DNA of 64,000 nucleotides from Pinus tabuliformis (GCA_031772625.1 CM062811.1:650196871-650260870); one strand, 5' to 3'; shown: positions 11,390 to 23,440, counted from the first letter of the stretch. The notes: generated by a model not told the origin, from the sequence alone. Program-made: numbers and translations.

Positions 11390-13880
11390 GTTAATGGGAG
11401 GGAGAAGCTACTAGAGTGGGAACAATTGTGGTCCAACTTGGTACAAGAAGAGATCCGATGGAACACTAGAGATGGATCCTCATTCAAGCATGACGATAAG
11501 GAGAACTGTGTCTTAGCTGGGAAGATGAAGAAAGGGAAGGGGAATTCATCCCATTTAAATTCATATTCTAGTCAAGGCAGAAAGAATAAGGACATGTCAA
11601 ATATTAAATGTTTTCACTGTCATGAGATGGGACAATGCCACAAAGTGTCCACAAAATAAGTCTTGTAAGAAGCTCTCAGGAGGACACGAGGGCTTCACTG
11701 AATGAACCTATGACATAGCGCGTGCGTTCGTGGTATACTAAAAAATACCCTTAATTTGACTACATATTGGAAAATACCTATAAAAATCACATTATCTAAC
11801 CCCCTACCAATATGAACCCAATACACCTTCCCAATTTAAAAAACCCCTACTATCACTAGATATTGTAGGTATCCATTTTTTCATTAACATTTTTTATACC
11901 CCTTTATATTTTTTCATTAACTTTGAGCTCCATTTTTTGTACCTCCTAATATAAAAACCCTTTACCCCCTATTATATGCTCAATATAGTATGTCATTTTT
12001 TCCTTAATATATATCCCGCAATATGAATGCACGTGGTATGATATTGCTCTGCTAGTGAAGCCCCCGCGCAGGAGCAGCAGCAGGTGAAGCTCTTGCTTCA
12101 CAATTCGAGTCGAATTTCACCCTCATCACTTGCATGGTGACATCGGTGATGGATAGTGTGTGGTACCTAAATAGTGGAGCCTCATTCCATATGATTGACA
12201 ACAAAGAGTTCTTCAATGACTTAGAGGAGAAGGACCTCCAGAAGCACATCGAGATGGGAGATGATAGGAGGTATATCACGACCAACATCAATATTGTTAC
12301 CTTTCAAAAGGAGTCTGGTTCTCCCCTCAAATTAAAGGATGTCATGTATTTTCCAGGTTTAAAGGAGAATTTGGTTTTAGTTGCCATGTTGGAGGACCAT
12401 GGCTATGATTTGATATTTAGTAAGGGAAAGGATTTCCTTCGACACATAGCCTTAGGACAGGTGAAGCGGATTAGGGTTTGAGTGAAGAACCTCTACAAAT
12501 TGGATGTAGAAGATTCCGTTGCTTTGAGCAAAAAAATAGAGAAGGCACAGAGCTGATACATTGGTGATTTGTGGTATAGAATATTGGGTCACTTGTACCA
12601 TAGAGTTTTGAAGATCATGCAACAAATTTCTACAGGACTTCCCAAGGGTACACTAGAGCAGAGAGACACATGCAAAGGGTGTAAATTGGGGAAGTACACC
12701 AAAGGTTCCTTTCATGATAAAGATAGTTGAGCGGAAGTGATCCTTTATCGAGTTCACTTAGATGTGTGTGGACTATTCTTGACATCATCCACAACCAAGC
12801 GCAAGTATTATGTAATATTTGTTGATGATTTTTCCCATAAGTTTTGGATTTTCTTCATGCAAAAGAAATATTAGATGTTTGCTAAATTTTGTGAATTTAA
12901 AGAACTTGTCGAGAAAGATATTGGCATGAAAGTTAAAGCTCCCAGAATAAATAACGATGAATAATATGTGTCAAATGAATTCAAGAACTTATGTGCATCA
13001 AAAGGCATTCAATAGGAGCTAATAGCACCTTGTAACCCACAATAGAATGGGGTGGCTGAAAGGAAGAAAATAAGTATTTTGGGAGTGGAACGAGAAATCT
13101 TACATGTTCAGGATATACCTTTGCACTTGTGGGCTAAAGCATGCAACACATTTGTTTATTTGTAGAACAAAATCCCTCATCGAATACTCAGGATGAGTAC
13201 ACCAGAAGAAGCTTTTTCAGGTAAGAAACCAGATGTGGAACACTTCAGGATCTTGGTTCATCATTCTACTTTCATGTTACCAAGCATGCATAGAAAAATC
13301 TAGATCCAATAGCTGATTTGGGAATTTTTGTGGGGTATACTGATACACCTCACAACTATCGGGTGTAACTGCCATCCAACATGATGACAATGGTTTGTAG
13401 AGATGTGAATTTCGATTAAGAGAAGGCCATGACATATTCCCCTGAGAGGGAGCTTCAGTTACATGTAGAAGAGGAACTTTTAGCTCTAAAGGAGGAACCT
13501 CAGGATGATGTGGAGAAGCCACATGCAGAGGAGCAGAGAGTGGAAGCACCCACTCATGCAAAGACTTCCAAAGATGGAATGAAGCACACCAGAGAGGCTG
13601 ATAAATTGATGCATGATGCTAGAGAGAATGTGGGAGCACCCACATCACAGTGAAGGAAGAGGAGGTCACCATATTGATATACTAGTTGCATGGCTTTGAT
13701 GAGAGAGAGTGTAGAGATTGAGCCATCCTCATTTGAGGAAGAAATGCAACAAACAATATGGGTTTGATTCCATGGTTGAGGGGTATGACTTCATTATTAG
13801 AAACAATGTTTGGGAAGTGGTCCCAAGACCAATAGACAAGTCAGTGGTGAGTTCTAAATGACTTTACAAGGTAAAGTGAT
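11390..13880 (+). mobile_element. Fossil copia element fragment: gag end, protease, integrase, RT start
   Basis: A gag C-terminal part (WSNLVQEEIRWNTRDG, then a knuckle beginning CFHCHEMGQC) is at 11426-11659. The protease core WYLNSGASFHMIDNKEFF is near 12160. A pre-integrase part with an RILGHLYHR-like stretch and a C..C pair is at about 12540-12730, and the integrase core runs about 12750-13270. The first part of RT (NNVWEVVPRPIDKSV) is near 13800. Sequence identity to copia stops at about 13877. The fragment is heavily broken (more than ten breaks) and old. About 400 bp of foreign AT-rich DNA separates the gag and protease parts. Confidence 0.7.
11690..12090. other. AT-rich insert inside the copia fragment
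   Basis: This non-coding DNA has three copies of a ccattttttcattaac-like word (about 11870-11940) and (c)ccctat/accccc runs. It lies between gag and protease sequence of the flanking copia fragment, where an intact copia frame would be continuous. A weak direct repeat, cgtggtat, occurs near both ends (11729 and 12030). The type of insert is unknown. Confidence 0.35.
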
Positions 13881-15211
13881 GCCAGCCTAAGCTGGCTCAA
13901 CCCACAGTATGCATATAAATTTCATAATATATTCTGTCCTGGGAATTGCAATTTCCCTACCTAGTCAAACCTTCACAAATTAAGGCTTTAGGCTTCTTAA
14001 TTAAACCTCATGCGGAAATATTATATTTGACTATTTAATAGTCTAAACCTTCATTAACCTTTGAGCGGAACTTTACTCAACCTTCATAAACTTTGGTTAA
14101 TCCTTAAACCTTATTACTTAACCTTCTGGTTGATTTCCACCTATCTGCTTGCTCTTAATCATACCATGGTCTAAGACTTTGGTTAAACTCAACTTAACCC
14201 AAATTCATTAATCCACTTTATTTCTATTATAACCCTCGTATAATAGAAATACTCCACTTTTCCATAGCGTTTGCACATTCGATGCTTACCTTTATGGCGT
14301 TCAACCTCCATCGTTGATTTCACTCCACCAGATCAATGGTTGTCGCACCATCTCCATTCATCTTCTGGAACTCAAACAAATTTAACTCACGTCCATAACC
14401 ATATCAGGTCTGCTCAATGTATTAAAGCGCACACACTTTCTCCATTCGATATCCGTCCTATCAGACCAACAATGGACGGTCCTGTTCACCAGATCTCAAC
14501 AAGATTTAACCCCGCTGCATAAACTCTCATCGCATCCATTTTTAGAAGATTCCTCCACGCTTGCTTAGCATGCAATATCTTTTCAATCACGGATTCAACA
14601 GACAGTCCGATCACCTCTGGACTTCAACTGAATTAAGATATGGTTCATAAACTTTATCGAGTCCATTTTTCACTTACCACTTACGGTTTTGATGCCGCTC
14701 GAAAACCACTTCTGCCTAAGGAAACTTCTCCTTTATTCCGCTAGCACTTGGGTTTAATCTCTACCATTCATCTCTTTTACTTTATGTTACGCGACTTAAT
14801 CTTGGTCACCCATCGCCTTCAACCTCGTTCGTTGATCTTATAGATCCAACGGCTCCTGCACATCGTGGCTTCATTTCTTTATCCTTCTTTTTACTCTTTT
14901 TTAATGTGGATTCTCAAGGTTCTTCTCTAGTTTTGGGCTTCTCTAGGCTTTCTGGCCTTTGGTTGTTTTGCAACACAACTCCCTCTAGGACTTACTCTAC
15001 ATATTTTAATCACTATCACTCCTGAACCTCAACTGTGATCCTTCAAATTGATTCAAGCGATCCAACACGATCCTTCATCCTCACACTACTCTGTGTTCTT
15101 CTCGAACTCCACCTGCATACATATACTATGTAGAAACTCTAATTCACACACAATTTACCCTTTGATTTATCAATACACACCCTCAAACAATTCAAGAATT
15201 GAATCTTTGTA

Positions 15212-15301
<90 letters not shown>

Positions 15302-15850
15302 TATATATATAAACAAATGATTACATAATGAGACTCTCTGTCTCTCTGGCCTGATTTCTAATCAGTGGCCTCTATTTTCCTACCTTCTCATACGCTTATA
15401 ATCAAACCTCTGATTCCTAACTAGCTAACCCCTAACTAGCTAACCATCTAACCCCTTTATATGCCTTTTAGGCTTACATTTATACAGAAGGATTCTATAA
15501 CCAATTCCTAATTTAGATCCATAACCTTCTCAACAAAATCCTAAAATCTCTTCTTTATCCCTAAGGATCCTCCCTAGTTCCTGAAATCATGAAACCAACT
15601 CCTATTCTAGGATTTACAATTGATTCCCAAATCTTTCAACTATCCTAAATATCTCATGTTCTCGAACATTCGAGAACATTTACAAATATGCCTCACAATA
15701 CTTAATTAATTCCTATTTTCATTAAAATCACTCAAAAGCCTAAATAATTACATTAATTTAACACTTAGGAAACCAACTTCCTTAAAACACAAGACCCCCT
15801 ATCAGGGAAAATTTTAAGAACCACTCTAAATTTATATGTATAATAAATGG
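13880..15850. other. Unclassified non-coding block replacing the copia 3' part
   Basis: The block begins at tgatgccagcctaagctggc directly after the copia RT start. It is CT-rich on the plus strand with repeated aaccttcat(t/a)aac words (13960-14120). It contains a (TA)n tract and ends in low-complexity ctaactagctaacc and acttcctaaaacac sequence near 15790. A TG...CA element such as a solo LTR (about 13876-15805) would fit the size, but no target duplication was found. Long frames on the plus strand here are composition artefacts. Confidence 0.3.
15214..15311. repeat. (TA)n microsatellite
   Basis: An almost perfect TA tract of nearly 100 bases. Confidence 0.95.
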
Positions 15851-15904
15851 GCTAATCCCCATGATACATAGGAAAAATGGGAGGCGATTTTATCAATAAT
15901 ATAA

Positions 15905-16075
15905 TATGTATATATAATTTTTTGGCGAATCTCTCACGAGATTATATTATCTTGTATAGTGATGGAGAATCTTTCACTGAATTATAAAATATTGTAAGAT
16001 CTTGGCAAATCTTTTACTGAATAATAAAACATTGTGAAGTCTTGGCAAATGTTTTGTTAAAGTATGAAACCATAT
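15905..16075. repeat. Short tandem repeat, unit about 45-50 bp
   Basis: Three to four degenerate units follow the pattern: cttggcaaatcttttactga, an aataaaa word, then attgt(a/g)a. They start near 15922, 15965, 15999 and 16040. Confidence 0.6.
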
Positions 16076-17115
16076 ATGATAATAAGAAAACATATTCATT
16101 AAACTGTAATATACTAACATACATGTTTGGAAAAAAGAAACATAATTTTCTCTTCCTACAAATAATGTTCCAAGTTTCAGTGGCCGTGTTTGTCAAGGTT
16201 CTTACAATACACTCTTTCATATCCTTTTATTAGTTTTGATAATATTCCACAACAAAGTTCTTGTAGATGTTGATATTGACAACGAGTTCTGTCAAGGTAG
16301 GAGAGATTAATCTTTTCTCTACAACTTTTGTCAAGCTACCACTTTTTTCAAGTTATCAAATTTCTTTCTTATTCCATAGACTCCAACTGCAAGATAAAAA
16401 AACAACCCATAAAGTTTGTTTACCCCAACATGCCAACAAGTAGCAAGCCCCAACTATATTATATAAGAAAGTATTAGGTATCCCAAAGGCTTGAAGGGGA
16501 TCTAATTGAAAGAAGTGACCATTGTGAGAATCCTTCCAATCAATATATGAGTATATAAATATAGATTTATTATTATTTTAATTGGAAATCTTCAATTAAA
16601 TAATAAAATTTAGTTACATCTCTCCTAATCTAAATTGCTTATTAGCATAATTCACTACCCTCATAGGTCATTTTTTAACAACATTGTAACATGTAGATTA
16701 ATTTCCTTTTTGGTGAGCAATCTTCACCTTTTAGGAAAATATGGTGCAGTGGATCCAACCCCTACAGATCATTAGGACAAACTAAGAATAGCACATAAGA
16801 TAAAAGGTTGTACAAACCAGCTTATATTTCAAACAACTAATGCAACATCAGTACTTAAACTTTTTCATGAAGATATCGTATTGAGAAACTTTGAAAAATG
16901 GTGAGAAATCTTCTGTGAGGGTGATGCGGAAAGAGTGATAAGGTTTCATTGTTTTGATTTTTTTTTGTTAAATCAGAAAAAAGTTAAAAACCAATATTAA
17001 TGGAGATATTGGTATTTTTTACTAAATTTTGTGAAGTGACTAAATGTAGCTTTAACCATTCACCTTAAGATGTTTTTACAATATAATTTCCTAAGTCTAT
17101 TTAATATCTTCATTA
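16076..17115. other. AT-rich spacer, nothing recognised
   Basis: Both strands were read. The open frames are short and overlap on both strands, as expected by chance in AT-rich DNA. No RNA gene, coding match or clear repeat was seen. Confidence 0.5.
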
Positions 17116-17117
17116 TC

Positions 17118-17255
17118 ATAAAAACCAACCTATATCCATCTTAACTCCACATCTACCACTCTTAGGGGATGAAATCTATTTATCCCTCTGAGCACTTGGT
17201 AGACCTAGAATTAAGATGGATCTATGATGATAGAATTTCCCCTTTAAATAGTCTA
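17118..17255. mobile_element. Foldback (MITE-like) element, copy 1
   Basis: The left half (aaccaacctatatccatctt, then taactccacatctaccact) pairs with the right half (agtgct...ggtagacctagaattaag, then atggatctat), leaving a loop around 17172. The same right flank recurs in copy 2. No coding sequence is present, as in non-autonomous foldback DNA elements. Confidence 0.55.
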
Positions 17256-17385
17256 TGCTCACATGAATACCATGGTATTACCATGGGTTATCATAAACCT
17301 GGAGCTTAAAAATTACTATTAGTAATTTATAAAAATTAATAAAATTAATAATTGATTTTTATTTTATTTTTTATTTTAACCAAGT

Positions 17386-17560
17386 TAAAATGTTTAACAT
17401 ACATTAAATTACAACATCCATTTTTACTCTTGATCCACCAAGCCCCGAGAGGGATCAAATATTTTTTCACTCTATGCTAGTTTGCATATCACAATATTTG
17501 ATCCCTCTCGGGGCTTAGTAGATCCAGAGTAAATATGGATCTATGTTGGTTTAATTCCCC
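17386..17560. mobile_element. Foldback (MITE-like) element, copy 2
   Basis: The arms at about 17418-17465 and 17494-17539 are nearly perfect inverted repeats around the core agccccgagagggatcaaat (17441-17460), with a loop of roughly 28 bp. Outer parts (ccaacat...atcc / ggatctatgttggtt) extend the pairing. The right arm and about 100 bases beyond match 17205-17340 beside copy 1, including ggatctatg, ttaaatag and gaataccatgg. Both are therefore one family. Confidence 0.65.
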
Positions 17561-17734
17561 CATTTAAATAGGCTACATTCCATGTGAATACCATGGTTCA
17601 ATAACATGTGCCATTTTTATTAATACTAATATTAGGGTTAGTAATGTTTTTTTGCATGGTATTAATAATAATCTAGCCCATGGTATTTGGCCCATAGCAT
17701 TTTTCCCATAGGTTTCACCTAAATATAATGCATT

Positions 17735-18235
17735 TTTTGAGTGTTCATAAATATAAGGTGACTTATGGAGTAAATATAAAAAAAAATGTTTTATTTGTTT
17801 ACCATACCTCTCGTTTATTTATATTTTTATTAATTTACCATACCTCTTTTACAAATATGGTATTTGGCCCATAGGATTCACTTAAATAAAACCTCTTTTT
17901 TGAGCCTTCATAAATAGAAAGAGGGTTATGGACTAAATATAAAAAGAGGTTTTATTTATTTACCATATGTCTAGTTTATTTATATTTTTATTTATTTACC
18001 ATACCTTTTGAGTAAGTATAAAAAGAGGTTTTATTTATTTACCATACCTCCACTTTATTTATATTTTTATTTGTTTACACCCTTGCATGTATATAAGGTG
18101 ACTTATGGAGTAAATATAAAAAATGTTTTATTTATTTACCATACCTCTCATTTATTTATATTTTTATTAATTTACCATACCTCTTTTATAAATATTGTAT
18201 TTGGCCCATAAGATTCACTTAAATAAAACCTATTC
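17735..18235. repeat. Higher-order tandem repeat with about 340-bp offset
   Basis: A block starting tataaggtgacttatggagt (17753) recurs at 18092 with its following sequence (ttttatttatttaccatacctct, then tttggcccata and attcacttaaataaaacct). Between them a shorter unit of about 90 bp built on gaggttttatttatttacc and tttatttatatttttattt repeats several more times. Confidence 0.7.
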
Positions 18236-18908
18236 TTGAAAATTAGGGCCAATGGAAGGTTGTAACTCCTAATTTCAAGGGCTAAATTTACCTTTTTTAC
18301 CCTCTCCCTTAAAATAAGGTGGGCTATTTGAGGCTATTTGTAAAAATGTACTATGATACAAAATATTCGCCACTAAAAATTTAAAAACCCTTAATTTCGC
18401 CTAAGGGCGAAAATTTGCCCCTAAAATTTTCCATGCCTCTTAAGGTGTGTGAAAAATTGCAAGGACAAGCATTTGATTTAATGGAAAATTGACATATTAT
18501 ACGACACTAATGTTTTTTGCAAAAAATGTTATTAGAACAACAACATAATTCTCCACAAATTGTCCCTTTACTCCGAATCAAAATTGACAATGCTTATATG
18601 AATTTTGAGGGTTTCAATTCGATAAAAGAGTAAAATCTTGAAATTTCATTGCCACATGTGGCCCAAAAGTGCAACCCATCTTCATTCATTCACCCATTAC
18701 TGAGATCTTTGAAAAGAAGAGATAAGATTAAGGGGGGCTATATGTTTGCCTAAATATATAAATACAAGTTTGTAACCTCCTCTTGTTCTATATCATTCCT
18801 TTCACACATACCATATTATTATTTACATTAAATTTTATTCTTGCATTAACAATGACCTTATTATTCCTCACACCAAGTTTTGCAAATTTCACTCATTGTG
18901 ATCCATGA
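18236..18908. other. Spacer with one small hairpin
   Basis: No gene is seen. A short inverted repeat, aatttcgcc/ggcgaaaatt, lies at 18393-18415. The rest is unremarkable AT-rich sequence. Confidence 0.45.
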
Positions 18909-19353
18909 AAACTCTCTAAAATAATGACAATGAAATTATCTATGAATATGAAAACAATTTCATAACATAGTTTTTTTATGAATTCAATATCACAATGCTA
19001 ACATGATGCAATATATTTATGAATAAGAGGTTATTTTGACACAATCGACAAGTCAATGATTATAGTGACGCATGCACAAATATTCAATATTGATGCAAAT
19101 AGACGTAGTCACGAGATAAGAAAAATAATTTTCTTCTAAAATTTTGAGTGTCATATGTTTGATGCAAACATGACATTAATAAATAATGTAAATATGGTTA
19201 AGATAATAACCTCGTCCATAAAACTCTATTTTTGACTACCCTCCATTGGCCCATAGCAAGTTCGCCTACAATTGGTACATCTATGAGGCTCACATGAGCC
19301 TCCATGTGGCTTCTCTTGGACAAAGTATGCTTCAAATTCTAATGGTCCAACCC
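18909..19353. repeat. Direct repeat, copy 1 (about 440 bp)
   Basis: This block matches 19751-20193 almost end to end. Shared words include gaattcaatatcacaatgct, aacatgatgcaatatattta, tgtttgatgcaaacatgaca and gaggctcacat. Differences are about one in five. Its 3' part reads like a decayed copy of the gypsy sequence seen on the minus strand beside copy 2. Confidence 0.75.
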
Positions 19354-19750
19354 TCATGTAACATGAGTTGTTGGTGTCTCTTGTTGCAACAATGTTATCC
19401 ATTACTAGAGGATGTTGGGCACGTGGTTAGGCCTTTGTCCATGTGGATGAGGGCCTAGTGCTAGGTTGCGCCTAACATTATTGTCTATCTTGTGCAAACC
19501 CAACACACACCCCATGGGAATCTCCCGTGTCAAAGTAGTTGACATGGAGTCCTAACTTGAACTCTACCCACAACTTCCTCAAGAAATATAAAGGTACCTC
19601 ACTATTATTATAGGGAGGTTTATCAAATACCATGAGCCACCTAACCATCCAATTGTATTGAAATTATGGACAGGTGCATCGGTTTATACTAATGATTTTT
19701 TTGTTGATTGGTAATTAGGTTGGTTTTTTGTTTGGTCAAAGAAAAATGAC

Positions 19751-20193
19751 AACTCTTTAGAAGGATGGAAACGAAATTGTGTGTGAATACGAAAAAAATT
19801 CATAATATATTTTTTTACGAATTCAATATCACAATGCTAACATGATGCAATATATTTATGAAAAAAAGGCTATTTTGATGCAATGATACATAAAATATTA
19901 TAATGACACATGCACAAAAATTCAATAATGATGGAATTAGACGCAGTCGTGAGAAAACATAAATAATTTTCCTTTAAATATTTTGAGTGTTGTATGTTTG
20001 ATGCAAACATGACATTAATCAAGAATGTTAAGGTGGTCAAGATAATAACCACCTCCATAAAAATTTATTTTTTACTACCCTTCATTTTCCCATAGCAAGT
20101 TTGTCTATAGTTGGTACATGCATGAGGCTCACATCAACCTCCATGTGGCCTCTACTAGCCAAAGTATGCTTCAAAGTATAATGGTCCAACAAA
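19751..20193. repeat. Direct repeat, copy 2
   Basis: This is the partner of 18909-19353 at an offset of about 842 bp. The 400 bp between the copies is unrelated and carries no recognisable gene. Confidence 0.75.
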
Positions 20194-20194
20194 T

Positions 20195-20690
20195 CATTGA
20201 TACAATGAAATGAGTATTTTCTTTTTATGATAACTTTATTCAAAACTCTATAGTTAGTGACTAGATTCCATTCATGGGTTTTCTTCTTAGGGATTACCAA
20301 GGTATTGATCCATAGGGTAAGGTGGTGGGGTGAATCATGCATATTTGCAACAATGGCTAGATTTTTATGTCAATGTCAATTGTCTTGGTAGGAGTAAGAC
20401 AATATGGATAGATATTAGGAAGATGGGTGTCAAGCATAAATTTGATGGTATGGTGAATATGTTGAGGGGGTGACAAAGTGGAGGGTTCAATGAAAACATC
20501 TTAGTGGTTGGAGAGGAGAGATTCCAATAATGTGGGGGTGAAAAGGTTTGATGATAAATAACATCTTGGATATCTAAATAGAAGAAATAAGAGTTGAGAA
20601 TTTTTTATTCACTCCAAAAAGAATCCTTTTATAGGAAAATCCAAGATGGGGAGGTTAATTTTCACCGTATTATCTCCTTTATTTTTAGTT
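20195..20690 (-). mobile_element. Ty3/gypsy RT scrap, minus strand
   Basis: The minus-strand reading contains VTNYRVLNKVIIKRKYSFHC and INDLLD, a gypsy RT fingers-to-palm phrase (compare [21 protein letters not shown]). The sequence further right (20380-20690) is non-coding but matches 27195-27475, so both are pieces of one old family. The scrap is a heavily decayed fragment. Confidence 0.55.
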
Positions 20691-20904
20691 GAAGGCTTCC
20701 TATTTCAACCGGCGGAAGGAGGCTTGTTTACTTTTTAATTAATGGTGAAGATTCGATATGCTGGGAATATGCTTCGCGTGAATCTTTATCTACAGCTAGC
20801 ACAATCACAACACATCTGGTAATAGATAAATATATAAGTGCATTGGGTAATGGATCGGGTATCGGGTAATGTTTTAGAAAATTGTGCTTGGTGTTATGAC
20901 AGTT

Positions 20905-21775
20905 TGAATGGGATACATCTAGGTGCAGTACCAGGGGTGGTGCCATGAGCGTGATGGGTTGTTGCTCATGTACAACTACATGCCCAATGGAAGCCTCAAT
21001 AGGTTCATCTTTTGGAAACCTGGGGAACAACATTAGAATCATAATCAGCACCCTCTGAGTTGGGTGCAGATGCACCAAATCTTATGCGAGCTAGCTTTGT
21101 CGTTGTTGTACCTTCATGAAAAATGGGAGCAAAAAGTTTTACATTGGGATGTTAAGGCCAACAACATTATGCTTGACAAAGACTTCAATGCTTGTCTCAG
21201 TGATTTCAGCCCCACCTACCTCATTGAGCATGACAAGACATCTTCAGTTGTCAAAACCAAGCTAGTAGGGACACCTTGATACTAAGTGCCCCAATGTGGT
21301 TACATCGGTAAGGCCACTTCAGAGTCAGATGTTTATAGTTTTAAGGTCATCATGTGGGAGGTGGCAAGTGACAAGTGAGTGGTGGAGTGACATCCGTTAT
21401 TAGAAGAGGAGAATTTGGTAGCTTGGATATGGGGTATTTATGGTTAGGGAAAAGTTATCGAGGTGGAAGATCAAAGATTGAATGGTTATTTTGATGAAGA
21501 GAAGATGAAATAAGCACTAATTTTGGGACTTGTTTGCTCGCATCTTGTTCCCAAACTGCGTCCTTCAATAAGATAAATGCTACAGGTTCTCATAAATCCC
21601 AATGAAGAGTTGATGTTGCTTCCTTCTTTAAGGCCATTAGCTATATATGTCGTTTTTCCACCCATACCTCCACTTAGTTCTCACTTTGCTTCTTCTTAGT
21701 CAAATGATGTTGTTCGCGTCGCATCTTGTAGTGACAATGGAGTTGCTTTAGTGCAGACTCCACCCTAATTTATGG
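20905..21775 (+). pseudogene. Lectin receptor-like kinase pseudogene fragment
   Basis: The frame reads [20 protein letters not shown] near 20930, then [49 protein letters not shown] and TSSVVKTKLVGTP. After a stop at about 21277 comes GYIGKATSESDVYSF near 21300, then a RPSIR and LQVLINPNEEL ending near 21600. This is the C-terminal half of a Ser/Thr kinase domain with the wording of L-type lectin receptor kinases, which sit in the plasma membrane. The catalytic HRD reads HWD, the Mg-binding DFG reads DFS, and several stops interrupt the frame. There is no lectin or membrane part. It is clearly dead. Confidence 0.75.
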
Positions 21776-21869
21776 TAAAAAGAGATGAAACTCATCATCA
21801 GAATGAATGTATGATCATCATCTGATGGCATCATATTGGAAAATATATGAAATTTAGGTAATAAGAAAT

Positions 21870-22935
21870 AAGATTGTGATAAAGATTGTCTCAAATGAAA
21901 ATCAACCATGATTAACCATGGTCCAATGTCAAATTGTGACAAATATTGTCTCAACATTACAATCAGGGATGGTTAGCCATGGTCGATAACCATGGTCACA
22001 TTCTGACAAAGATTGTCTCTTGGTCCAACATCACATTGTGACAACCATGGCCAACCATGGTCCAACATTGCATTGTGACAAATATTGTCTCAATATGAAA
22101 ATCAACCATGGTCAACTATTGTCCAACGTCGCATTGTGCCAAATATTGTCTCAATATGAAAATCAACCTTGGTCAACCATAGTCCAACGTCGTATTGTGA
22201 CAAAGATTATGTCAATATGAAAATCATCCGTGGTCAACCACGGTCAATCATGTTTAGTTTAGGGTTTATAATATTTATCTTAGGGTTTATATACCTTGGG
22301 GTTTATAATAGGCTTTTCTCAATATGAAAATCAATCATGGTCAACCATAGTCTAATGTCACATCGTGACAAAGATTGTCTCAATATGAAAATCAATCATG
22401 ATCAATCATGGTCCAACATCGCATTGTGACAAAGATTGTCTCTACATTACAACCAATCATGGTCAACCATGGTCACATTGTGACAAAGATTATATCTTGG
22501 TAACATCACATTGTGATAACCATGGTCAAGCATGGTCCAACAATGCATTGTGACAAAGATTGTCTCAATATGTAAATCAACCATGGCCAATGTCACATTG
22601 TGACAAAGATTGTGTCAGTATGAAAATCATTTGTGGTTAATCATGGTCAACCATGTTTATTTTTGGGTTTATATAGGTTTATAATATTTATCCCTTGGGT
22701 TTAGTATTATTCCCTTGGGTTTATAATATTGATCACTTGGGTTTAATATTATTCCCTTTGGTTTATAATACCTTGGGGTTTTAGAATTAATCCCTTGGGT
22801 TTATACTATCAATCCCTTAGGTTTATCAATAGAAGCATTCATATCCCTTGGGTTTATCAATCCCTTGGTCTAACGTCACATTGTGACAATCATGGTCATC
22901 CATGGTCAACCTTAGTGAACCATGTTTATTATAGG
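21870..22935. repeat. Composite minisatellite with two interleaved units
   Basis: Unit A, about 62 bp (tgtctcaatatgaaaatcaa, then ccatggtcaaccatggtcc and aac(a/g)tc(g/a)cattgtgaca), occurs roughly a dozen times, for example near 22084, 22146 and 22208. Unit B, about 28 bp (atcccttgggtttataatat), occurs near 22258-22310 and in tandem at 22655-22870. One last A unit follows near 22868. Unit A is rich in ccatgg palindromes. No coding capacity is supported. Confidence 0.85.
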
Positions 22936-23222
22936 GTTTATGATATTAATTATTTATTATTAATATTTTTAGGTTCAAAACGTTGGCCATCAATTATCGC
23001 CTATGTGATTTATCCGATAATGTTTACAAAAATTATTATGGATCACAAAAGCCTTAGATCAAATAAAAGACAATATTATTGTTAGTATTATTATTTAATT
23101 AAATTATATAATATTATATAATTATTTGATATTTTTACATTATTTATTTTTTAATATTATTATTTATTATTACTTAAATTATTATTATTATTTATTGAAT
23201 AATAATAATTAATTAATTAATT
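22936..23222. other. AT-rich spacer with (att)n runs
   Basis: Simple tta/att-rich DNA leads up to the SINE insertion. No gene was seen. Confidence 0.5.
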
Positions 23223-23440
23223 GGAACAGCCCCAAGGGTTAGCTCAATTGGTCAAGTCGGGGCCTCGCCAATGGGAGGTCACACGGTCGAAACCCGAAAG
23301 CTCTTGGGGTTAGGTCTGTGGTGACCGAGGGGTGGACCCCCTTCGGGTGGGGTCCACCCAGATTTCTCGAACCTGGGGTAGTGGATCAACTGACCAGGGT
23401 CCGTGAACCAGCTGGAAAAATAATAATAATAATAATAATT
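23223..23440 (+). mobile_element. tRNA-derived SINE
   Basis: RNA polymerase III promoter boxes are present: box A ttagctcaattggt at 23239-23252 and box B ggtcgaaaccc at 23285-23295, 46 bp apart start to start. The body includes a strong 11-bp hairpin (gggtggacccc 23330-23340 with ggggtccaccc 23349-23359). It ends in an (aat)n tail at about 23420-23440, which is how plant SINEs end. AT-rich flanks of the form aataataattaatta on both sides could be a target duplication but are too simple to prove it. The GC-rich body stands out sharply from its surroundings. Confidence 0.8.

Noticed and set aside
15048-15320. 90-codon frame ending in a Tyr-Ile run
   Set aside because: Its second half is the (TA)n microsatellite read in frame, and the first half has no protein-like features.
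23223-23300. tRNA gene
   Set aside because: Box A and box B are present but the acceptor stem does not close, and a SINE body and (aat)n tail follow.
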